64,000 nucleotides of DNA from Marvania coccoides (taxonomy: Eukaryota; Chlorophyta; Trebouxiophyceae; Chlorellales; Chlorellaceae). Position numbers and translations under genes: made by a program. Below are positions 19,655 through 28,762 of this stretch, piece by piece (the stretch's first letter is position 1; each line of letters begins with the position of its first letter). The stretch covers positions 1,302,001 through 1,366,000 of the forward strand of contig OY978102.1 in NCBI GenBank assembly GCA_963854735.1. The letters run 5' to 3'. The notes below the pieces were generated by a model. It was not told the DNA's origin, did not search any database, and saw nothing but the letters and a program-made list of their open reading frames with translations.

Positions 19655-22600
19655 ATGAAGATATTTGCATGCATACTGCTCATCACGCTGTCCTGCAGCC
19701 AAGCAGCCCCCAAGCCCGGCGTCGAGCGTCTTGAGCTAGTGCTGTAAGTATTTCACTCTCGCTGCACAAAAAAACTCGTATTTCACTCTCGCTGCAAAAA
19801 AAAAATCTCAAATACTATCATTCCCAATTATGATGCAGAGACTGGAACCCCAGCAACTGCTGGCCCTTCCTCAAATCTACCTGTCTTGTGGCCCCGTTAG
19901 AAGCGTTTACAATCTCAGAGCTGCGGCCCCGCCCCAATTCGGAAAAGATTTGCGGGGTGAAGCCTTCCAGCGCAATTGACGTTACCACGCAGATTGACGC
20001 CGATGTCAAGCGGAGCTTGGACTGCGCGTGGATGGATAGTGAGGCACCAGACCGCAACAACGCTCCGCTGTGGAACGGCGTGTGGACCAGCGAAGGCTTC
20101 TGTGCAGGTTTCACTGCCCCGGAGTACTTCCGGTATGTTTTTTTCTATTTTTAAGAGTAATTTCGCTTGGCATTACCCCCCCGCCCCCCTTTTTGTTTAG
20201 GTTCATTACCGAAACGTACCCCAAATACAACCCAAATGTACGTCCTTGAATTGCCATTAGCACACGTGCACCGGTGAAATATTATTTATTTCTCATAATA
20301 CATGGATTCGCAGACGGTTATGACGCAGTTCGGCGTGAAACCCCCCTCCGTCGATGGCCCTACCTTCAAGAGCCAGCTTTCCGAGGCGTTTAAGGCGCAG
20401 GTTAGGCTGGAGTGCTTAGCAGGCACATCTACCCTTATCAACGTGGTTGTGTGCTTCAATGCCACCGGCAGCCCCGCCGTGAATTGCCCCGCTGCCGAAG
20501 AAGCGACTTTGAACTGCCCTGCTGCAGGGGCACTGGACTTGCCAACCACAGACACCAAGCCGCCCACCGTGCGTGTGGGGGATGGTTGCATGGGTTTTGT
20601 GAGGCCGTATTATGAGTCCATTGCGCCCCCCCAGCCTCCGCTCCCCCCAACCAACACGACGCCGCCAGAGCCGCCGGTTGTTCAGCCAAACGACACACAA
20701 ATAAACCCGCCGCCGCCGCCGCCTCTGGCTCAGGCCACCGATATCGACCACCTCGAAATGATTTTTGACTGGAACGCGCAATGGTGCGTCTTCTTTCTCG
20801 GTTTTATTTTTTTTCTCTTTGCTCAGATTTCAAGATTTTCTCCATTGCTATTTGCAGGTGCGCACCGGAATATGTGGGATCCAGCTCGTGCACTGTGAAC
20901 CCTTTCGAAGGATTTTCATCCTCTGAGCTTGTGGCTAGCCCCCACAACAACTCAAAATGCTTGAGCCCCCCACCGGACTCGGCAGTAGATGTCACCACCC
21001 AGATCCCCGCCGACGTACAGAAGAAATTGAAGTGCAGCTGGGAAGACCTGGAATCGACCACCGGGGACAGCAATGTGCTGTGGAACTCCGTTTGGAGCAC
21101 TGAAGGTTCGTGTTTTGAACCGGCACAACTGATTAGTTTTCTTCCTGGTCACATTCCAGTCATATTTGTTCATGTCTTGTTTTTCAGGTTATTGCACTGG
21201 CTTCAGCGTGCCCGATTATTACAGCAAAATGGCTGAGGTCAGTTCAGAAACACGATTTGTTTTCCAAGGTGTTGATTTACGCCCCCCCCCCCCCCCCCCC
21301 CCCGCCCCCTCTTTTTGTTCATATGCCAACCATTTGAAAACCTGTATTACTGTATACTAGTTGCCCGTAATTATTCTTTTTCCTACTCACTGCGCAGTTG
21401 TACCAAAAATATAACCCCAACAAGGTTATGGCTACTTTCGGTGTGAAGCCACCCACCGTGGACGCAGCAACGTTCTTCGGCCAGCTGTCGCAAGCTTTTG
21501 GAGCTCACGTCAAAATCGACTGCGACCCCGCCACCAGGCTGTTCGAGAACATCATTCTCTGCCTGGATCCTGCTGGAAACACTCCTGTAGACTGCCCAGA
21601 AGCTGCCCAAGAGGCTGCGTGCCTCACCGGCCAGCTCAACTTGCCCACCAACACCTTGCCGGCCCTAGAGCGTATTTCTGAGCAGTGCATGGCGTTTGTT
21701 CAGCCCTACTACAAAGACGACAACATGGCGAATCGACCGCAGACCTACACTGTCCAGAAGCTCACTGTGGAGGGTGTGGACCAGGTGGAGTTCACAGCGC
21801 AGCAAGAATCCTACAAGCAGGCCCTCAGCGGCATCGCAGGGGTGCCGACCACCTGGATTGAGGTGAAAACCAGCGCTGCAACGAGGCGCAGGGCGCTGCT
21901 GGCGACGACCAGCATGCAGGTGGAGAATAGTGTGTACACTGCGGATCCGGCGGACACTCAGACCAGGCTTGACACCAGCGTGAAAAGCGGCGCGCTGCAA
22001 ATGGAGCTGACCGAGCTGGGAATGACAGTGGCAGGACAGGTACGGTTCACGTACATTTCCGCATAAGTGATATATATAGCATTGTGTCTTGGTTCGAAGA
22101 AACACAATACATTGTATTTCACTTTGCTACAGGAGCCTGAAGGCGGCGGATCTTCAAACGTTGCCGTCATTGTGGGTGGCGTCGTGGGTGGAATCGTTGC
22201 CGTCGGTAAGATGGTATTTAACAATTAATTCATAGCATTATTTGGCTAAAAAAACACAATTTCTTTTCTTTGCAGTTGCTGTTTTGGCCATCATCCTGGT
22301 CGTACGCAAGAAAAATGACAAGAATAACAACAACAGCAACAACGGCGCTTTGCTTCTGGAGCAGCAGCGCCCCACCTCCGGCATCCCCTCACCAAGCTAC
22401 TCCCCAGCGTCGACTCCAGCGTACCAGTCCGCCGACCCCATGTTCGCCACCTCTCCCCCTGTGGCCGTCTATGGCCCAGTCGGGAACATCAGCGCCCGCC
22501 AAGTGCAACCCCCCCCATCGCTGCCTTCCCAGCCAGAAGAATTCCCCACAATGTTTGTTGACGGAGGTAGCCCCAACTCTACCCCCATCACCAACTGGAA

Positions 22601-24284
22601 CTACAACTCTGCCACCACGCAGAGCGGAGGCTCAGTGCCCTCTGCCCCGCCTTCTCCTTTCTCCCAGTCCCATTCCCAGTCCCAGTCCTCCGCCCGCCGG
22701 GGATCGACCGCGCTGGCTGCCGACCCGCTGATGCAGTACATTCGTTCCACTGCTTCCATGCGCTCGACATCCTCTGGCGGTGCCTCTCGCGGGGCGCTGG
22801 AAGAGTGGCAACTGCGCTTCGAGGACATTGTCATTGAGAGGCCCATCGGGGAGGGCAGCTGGGGGCGGGTTTACAGGGGTAAGATTGAAAGACCGTGCAA
22901 AGGCGGCGGGATGGTCCTGGGAATTTACAAGATTGAAATTTTATTCTCAAAGAATCGATTTCACCCTCGATTTTTCACTGTGTTTTTTGGGCGTTGTGTA
23001 GGGAGCTGGAACCAGACTCAAGTCGCAGTAAAGATCCTGCTGGAGTCCAGCGGTGACGCCCAAACCAACGGCACCCAGTCTGCGCTGATGAACCTTGAAA
23101 GCCCCATCATGCAGGCAAGTATTGGCGGCGGATTACGTCATCTTGCCGGAGTACACTGGGCATATGAAAAATCATCTTAAATCTTTAGATTGAGAAAAAT
23201 TCACAGAAAACATCGTTACAATATATACAATGCTTTCTAGTATCCACGTTTTTTTTTTCGCTGCTTGCAGAGGCTGGGCCAAGAGGCATCTTTGATGACC
23301 ACTTTGCACCACCCAAACATCGTCCAATTCCTGGGAGTGACCATCGCTCCTGCCGCCGTCGTGACTGAGTTTTGCAGCCGCGGCTCCCTCACCAGCGTGC
23401 TGCAGAGCGGCAAAGCCAGCCTCGAGCGTGCTGCAGAGCTGCCTTGGTCGCGCCGCGTTCGCTTCGCTGCGGACTGCGTCCGTGGCATGCTCTACCTGCA
23501 CTCGCGCACCCCGCCCATCCTTCACAGAGATCTGAAGTCTGCAAATTTGCTGGTAACCGGCAGCTGGAAGCTCAAAGGTAGGCTTATACAGCGTCCATGG
23601 AGCCACCTGCACTTCAATTGTAGAGCACCCCCTTTTTCTTCTGCTCGACCGTACGGGGCCTTTTAATTTTTTTCCTACCATGTTTTGCTTTAAAGTGAGC
23701 GACTTCAATCTCAGCAAGGTCCTTCAAGAGACTACGCGCTCCACGAGCCTCCAAGCCATGAACCCCAGGTATATTTCGAATTATATTCTGTTTCTGCGAC
23801 GCGAATGCCGCCCCGATTATTCACCCATGCGATGTTTCTTACTCTTCTGAAGATGGCTGGCTCCTGAGGTGCTCAATGGGGGTCCCGCCTCCCTCTCCAG
23901 CGATGTTTTTGCCTTCGGCGTGATCATGTGAGTACTACATTGCTTATTAATCGTAATTGTTTTCAATAATGCCGACATTGCTGAAATTCTAATGAAATTT
24001 ATATCGCATTCGAACGCTGCAGGTGGGAACTTTTGACTTGGGAGCTGCCTTGGGGCAGTGCAAATCCTTGGGCCATTGTTGGCCAGAGCACCAGCGGTGC
24101 GCGCCTGCCAATCCCGTCCCCGAACGACCTTCCCGGCCCTGACAGCGGCAGCTGGCCGCAGCTGGGTCGCTACATTGCGTTGCTGGAGCGCTGCTGGGCC
24201 CAGGATCCGGGGGCTCGTCCGACTTTTGACGAAGTCATGAATGAGCTGCTGCAAATTGACTCTACAGCGGCAGAGAACGATTAA
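19655..24284 (+). CDS. Receptor-like protein kinase with two catalytically dead RNase T2-like ectodomains
   Basis: Fourteen exons: 19655-19743, 19839-20132, 20201-20237, 20314-20783, 20858-21105, 21188-21237, 21398-22039, 22133-22205, 22276-22878, 23002-23114, 23271-23577, 23696-23768, 23853-23927, 24023-24284; 1111 aa, all phases consistent. Signal peptide about 1-18; RNase T2-like domain A about 25-240; Pro-rich linker 245-278; domain B about 286-503; a domain at 511-610 with the RRRALLAT motif; membrane span about 620-645; Ser/Pro/Gln/Asn-rich linker; TKL-type kinase about 816-1103 (GEGSWGRVY, VAVK, HRDLKSANLL, SDFN in place of DFG, APE). In both T2 domains the active-site blocks FTIHGLWP and WEHEWxKHGTC are replaced (FTISEL/FSSSEL; WNGVWTSEGFC/WNSVWSTEGYC), while the Cys and fold motifs remain. 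Intron 10 has a GC donor. Probably a surface receptor; ligand unknown. Confidence 0.82.
19746..19800 (+). repeat. Two-copy direct repeat in intron 1 of the receptor gene
   Basis: GTATTTCACTCTCGCTGC occurs twice, each copy followed by an A-run. The first copy overlaps the GTAAGT splice donor region. Confidence 0.8.
21283..21303 (+). repeat. Poly-C tract in intron
   Basis: Run of about 20 C residues inside intron 6 of the receptor-kinase gene. Its length is likely to be unreliable in sequencing. Confidence 0.85.
22890..22927 (+). repeat. Short dispersed repeat, copy 3, with apparent target-site duplication
   Basis: Lies in intron 9 of the receptor-kinase gene. It runs from GACCGTGC to GGGAATTTAC and is flanked on both sides by AAGATTGAAA, which looks like a 9-10 bp target-site duplication. 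It begins only about 10 bases after the splice donor. Confidence 0.65.
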
Positions 24285-24884
24285 TTAATAATTTAAATAC
24301 GTCGATGATGAAGGAACAATACTTCTCATCATTTCCTTAATTTCTTTTTCATTTTGCAAAGCGCCCGTTCCCCGGCGTTGAAAAATCTCCACTTTTAGCA
24401 CCTCTACTTTTGAGGTTTTATGTTAATGTTTATATTGCGGGCATTTGAAGGGGTCTTTAGGCCCACTGGGACCATCTCCCGTTGACTCTTAACTATTAGC
24501 GTGCGTAATATAACGAAAGTTGCATAACGAAACCCTGTTTTTCATCCAGTTTTTTTTTATTAAAGTCGAATCTAAAACGGGGCCCTGTCTGCCCCACTGA
24601 GAACTCCATCAGCATCAATATGCACGAGAAGGAAAACGGCGTGCTGCTAAACAGCTGCGCCACACATGCCACCAATTGCGCGTCAAGCTGACGTGGCTCC
24701 ACAACAACGCAAAAGAAATGGTTTCCGTAAAATTATGAAACCGGATATGAATTTCATATTTATCGCCAATAAATAGCAAGTTGCCATATTACCTCCAGCC
24801 CCGCACGCGGAAGTACGAAAAAACATCAAATCCATTCAAATATTTATTCCTCTCCCATCCATCGGCTTGCCTGCTCCTGCTGAA
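24285..24884. other. Intergenic region between the two pseudo-RNase receptor genes
   Basis: 600 bp of AT-rich spacer between the kinase gene and its kinase-less paralogue in the same orientation. No gene or clear promoter motif was seen. Confidence 0.6.
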
Positions 24885-26673
24885 ATGAAAAGCTTTAGCA
24901 TTTCAATTCTGTTATTTCTGCTGTGGAATCAGTGTTCATGGGCAGCTGAAATCGAACGACTTGAATTTTACATGAAAGTGATCAATCGACCGAAATTAAA
25001 CTTAGACGGTAGCTTTATTTCACTGTTACAAGCTTGAAGTGCTCATTTTAGTAATGTGATATCGTCAAGTAACCCTCGTACACTCCTTCCAAGAATGTCA
25101 ATTTTCAATTCCCCTGCCCGTCTGCCGTCACGCTATTACAACTCTGCTATTGCTATTTTCCTCCCCAATGCGCAGGGATTGGAACCCCTACTGGCGAGTT
25201 GCCGAATAAAAATAGCTTGCGAAGAAAATTATTGAGAATATTCTTGCTCATTGGAAGCAAACCGGACAGGAGTCCGACTCAAAAGCCGGTTGAAGAATGA
25301 GCTAATTAGCTTATACGTCGCTCTCTGTTAAATTGAATTACAAATTCCATCTGGTCTGACACGTTTCGCGTGTTCTTCTTCAGGTGCACGTCTGTGGACG
25401 GCGGGTGCAACAAATCTCCGGTAGAAGCATTCACTATTTCGGGGCTACGGGCTTTGCCTTCGAACAATTCAAAATGCATCTCACCGGCACCTACATCTGA
25501 CTACAATGTCGTCCCTGAGATTGCCGTTGATGTCCAAAGAAAATTGAACTGCAGCTGGATTGACTCTGGCGTGCCTGTTGGAGGCTCAAATGGCGGGCTG
25601 TGGAGCAGCACCTGGACAACCCAGGGCTACTGCACGGGGCGTACCGTCCCTGCCTATTTTCAAACGACAGCAGAGGTAATATTCCCATAACAGCAATATA
25701 TTCAGCAAAAACAATATATTTTAATTCTATTTATTTCGTTTTCTCGTGCAGCTGTACTCGAGGTATAATCCCAACCGGGTGATGGATTTCTACAGCGTAA
25801 AACCCCCCTCATTGAACGTCGCTTTGTTCCGAAGCCAGCTTTCTCAAATCACAAACGGCAAGCAAGTCAACGTCGAGTGCGATGCAGGGGTGCTGAAACA
25901 TGTCGTAATGTGCTTCACCCCCGACGGCAAAAACCCAGTTGACTGTCCTTCCAACACGACGTATAAATCTTGTACTGCCGGCACGCTGAGCTTGCCCACC
26001 TCCGAAACCACTCCCTCAGCGGTAAAGATTCCCGAGACGTGCCTGGCGTTTGTGAGGCCCTACTACGAGCCTGCTACACCGCTTCCAGGGCTTCCCTACC
26101 CGGACACTATTTCTGACAGTGGCGGGTCTTCTCCGAATATGGCCATTATAGTAGGGGCAGCAGTCGGTGCTGTTGCTGTTATTGGCGAGTTAATGCGTTC
26201 GTCTCATGCCAATTCAAGCCTGCTGTTGAATCCAAAACTGCATTCTGTTTTTCGCAGTGTCAATTGTGGCCGTCATTTTCGTGGTGCGCCGCAAAAAGAA
26301 GCGGAAGGCCGGGGGCGCTGAAGATGCCAAATTCTCTAGCGCTCCAAGTGCGTATGTGCCCGATTCGCTGGGCTACTCTTCAGCTGCAGCCCTCACGAAT
26401 CATTCAATTAACTACAGCCCCGGTTCAACGCCAGGATCCCAGTACTACGTGGACCCCATGTTTGCCACCTCCCCGCCCATCAACTCATACATTTCAATGG
26501 GCAACAGCGGCGGGCCCCCAGGAGCGCCCACGCTGCCTGCAAATCAAGCGCTGTCAGGCGGCCCTGTGTCTGCGCCCATCACCAGCTGGAACTCTGGCAG
26601 CACGTCTTCTACCCCGCTATCCACCGCTCCCTCTCCGTTTGCTGCATCGCACGCAAGCTTCGGACAAAATTAG
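24885..26673 (+). CDS. Membrane-anchored pseudo-RNase T2 paralogue lacking the kinase
   Basis: Paralogue of the preceding receptor, same strand. Exon 1 from 24885 encodes a signal peptide (MKSFSISILLFLLWNQCSWA) then ERLEF; its 3' end is unclear. Later exons are 25176-25193 (an 18-nt microexon, DWNPYW), 25384-25675, 25752-26184 and 26258-26673. The single T2-like domain has the same substitutions (FTISGL for FTIHGL; WSSTWTTQGYC for WEHEWxKHGTC) and the same Cys. A membrane span (AIIVGAAVGAVAVI...VAVIFVV) and basic stop-transfer follow. The cytoplasmic tail repeats motifs of the large receptor's linker (DPMFATSPP, PITxWN, SPF) and ends at TAG before any kinase. Introns after 25193 and 26184 need GC donors (GCGAGT). 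The expected donor after exon 1 reads GAAAGT, so this may be a decaying gene, or a decoy or co-receptor form. Confidence 0.68.
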
Positions 26674-26787
26674 ACGGGAAACGACCCGATTTTTTGCAGT
26701 TCAATGCCATCATATAGTTGACAAGCCCACCAGGGAGGGCATGCATGCGCAGCTGGGGTGTATTTTTTAAAGGCGGTGTATTTTTGG

Positions 26788-26832
26788 GGTGGGGGGGTGG
26801 GGGGGGGGGGGGGGGGGTCCGGGGGGGGGGGT
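26788..26832 (+). repeat. G-rich low-complexity tract
   Basis: Long G homopolymer blocks interrupted by TGG and TCC, just past the stop of the kinase-less paralogue and before the vestigial kinase exon. It sits where the rest of the kinase exons would be expected. Confidence 0.9.
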
Positions 26833-26965
26833 TATGGTGAGAATACGAAGCCATGCAACGTTTTAAATAGATTTCCAGCGTTGTTTTGCGATCGCTGATG
26901 CTGATTCTGCTCATGTAAACTAATTTTTTGGTTTCAAAGCCCTTTTTGGTTTCTGTTTTCTGCAG

Positions 26966-27240
26966 GGAGCTACTTACCTGGGGGCTGCCCTCGGCCCCAA
27001 CATGTTTGACGTATTTTTAATGCTCTGAACCGCGGCGAATGCATGCCGGTTCCGCCACCTAGCGAGTTCCCAGGCCAGAGCAGCGGAAAGTGACCTAACT
27101 GAAGCGGAAAGTGGCCTCACTTGGGCCGCTACATTGCGCTTTTTGAGCGCTGCAGGGCTCAGTATCCGATGGGATGTTCGCCATTTGACATGATAAAGCG
27201 CGACCCGGTGCAGATGGACCCTTTCATAGGTGACGACAAC
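26966..27240 (+). pseudogene. Vestigial last kinase exon of the paralogue
   Basis: Aligns with exon 14 of the large receptor gene (24023-24284). Shared landmarks are a CTGCAG acceptor, GGAGCT..TTACCTGGGGGCTGCC, CGCTACATTGCGCTTTTTGAG, GAGCGCTGCAGGGCTCAGTA, and CCATTTGACATGATAAAG (matching TTTGACGAAGTCATGAA). It has indels, an internal duplication of AGCGGAAAGTG, and in-frame stops in its first half, and no intact exons link it to the gene upstream. It shows that the paralogue once carried the kinase and lost it. Confidence 0.82.
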
Positions 27241-27532
27241 AGTGGTGTTTTGGGGGTGGCAACGGCAGAAATATTAATTTTGGTGTTAATTGCTAAAAAA
27301 GAGGCATGTCAACTTCCAGGCAATTTAAAACCTCCAAGGTCCTAGCCCCGCCTCAAACTTGCCTCCCGCACGCCCTCCGCCTTATTCAACTTTGCCACCA
27401 CCGCACCACTTTTCTTTCATGTTTCAATATTTTTAATCAAATTAGAATTAACAGTCGCACATGCGCACATACACGCTCATTTCAGCCACCTTTATTATCG
27501 CTAAACTACTAGTATACTGTGTAGAGTAGAAT

Positions 27533-28545
27533 CTATTCGTCCTCCATTTCGTCCTCATCAATCTTTGGCGCCAAGTAATACCGCACGTGCCCGATATCAC
27601 TGCAATGAAATAAGAAGAAAAAACCCACTTTTAGTAAATAGCGATCCCTTGGCTACTTCATTCAAATTTAGCGTTCAACGGCAAGAACCACTTCATTCAT
27701 TTTCTCCTCCTTCACACCACAGTCACACCCACCTGATCTTGTACTCTACCACCACCGGCAGCTCCTTCGACAGCTTCACCATCACCGAGGACGACAGCGA
27801 CGTGGCCTTGGTGAAGCTGTTGAGGTAGCGCAGCGCAAACGTCAGAGTCACCGGCTCCTGCATGTCGATCACGGTCTGGTCCTCTGTGGCATCGGCAGTG
27901 GCGTTCTGGCGGCATATGACGTTGGCAGCGCCGATGTCTCCCGAGGTGGAGAACTTCACGCCCTCTTTCGTGACCGAGATCTCCACTGTGTCGCCAATGG
28001 AAGAAAGGTCCTTGCAGATGCGCTGAAACTCCGGGGATGACATACGCAACGTGGCGGAGTACTCTGTGTCGGGGATGCCCAGGTTCTCGGCGGTGATGTC
28101 CATCTGTTTGAGCTCAAATTCTGAGATTCGGTCTCCGTGTGGATTTTCGAACAAAAAAGTGACAACGTCGGAGCCGTCCTCCACCCGCATGGTGATGGTG
28201 TCGTCGTTGTTGGCGCATTTGAGCATCTTATTCATGTTGTTGAGGTTCATCCCCATAGAGAAGGAGCGGTCGCAGCGGAACTCCTCAAAGCCGTCTGACC
28301 TTATGTTCAACGACACCAGGGAGACGTGGGAAGAGTCCATGGCCTGCAGCGACAGCCCGGTGGTGCTGACCTCGAAGTTGGCTTCCTGAATCAACTCTTT
28401 GGTGGCCTCCAGCAACTGAAATTTGGGAGGAAAAGTGATCTGATCAGAAATTGATGAGGGACGCAGCAACCTAGCGTGGCGCGCTGTGGGCAACGGGGCG
28501 CACCTTTTTCAGTAGACCGCCCTGCGCGAGCTTCGCCTCAAACAT
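27533..28545 (-). CDS. PCNA: Proliferating cell nuclear antigen (DNA sliding clamp)
   Basis: Homotrimeric clamp that holds DNA polymerases and repair factors on DNA. Three exons on the minus strand: 28545-28504 ([14 protein letters not shown]), 28415-27733 and 27599-27533, giving 263 aa, the normal length. Family motifs include [50 protein letters not shown] (a somewhat unusual interdomain loop), [17 protein letters not shown], and the C-terminal [11 protein letters not shown]. It is divergent from the BPG2-like GTPase with only 217 bp between start codons, so the two probably share a promoter region. Confidence 0.97.
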
Positions 28546-28762
28546 CGCCGCAACCAAAATTCAAATTTGCAATTATAACAATATTTTGCCAAAACCAACA
28601 AGCGGTGCAGCGCTCTGGCGCCGCAGGGAGGCTGCTTTTTTAAGTAAAAAAATTAGTTTAAAACGAGCTGAGGCAAGCTTGAAATTATGAGAGACTCCGA
28701 AACTGTTTACATCTTTTAATTCTTCGCCAAAGCGGCAGCATTGATTTAAATTATTTATAAAT

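Noticed and set aside
19655..21700. Active secreted RNase T2
   Set aside because: Both catalytic blocks lack the His, Glu and Lys residues, and the protein continues into a membrane span and a kinase.
19839..22039. Pherophorin-type domain for the receptor ectodomain
   Set aside because: The Pro-rich linker and Cys suggest it at first, but the order of blocks (xLxLxW..C opening, FTI-x-x-L, W...W..xGxC, LYxxYN, VxC...CF, VxCP) follows RNase T2 instead.
22085..22100. tRNA-like GGTTCGAA box
   Set aside because: No matching A box or foldable cloverleaf around it; it lies in an intron. No tRNA gene was found anywhere in the window.
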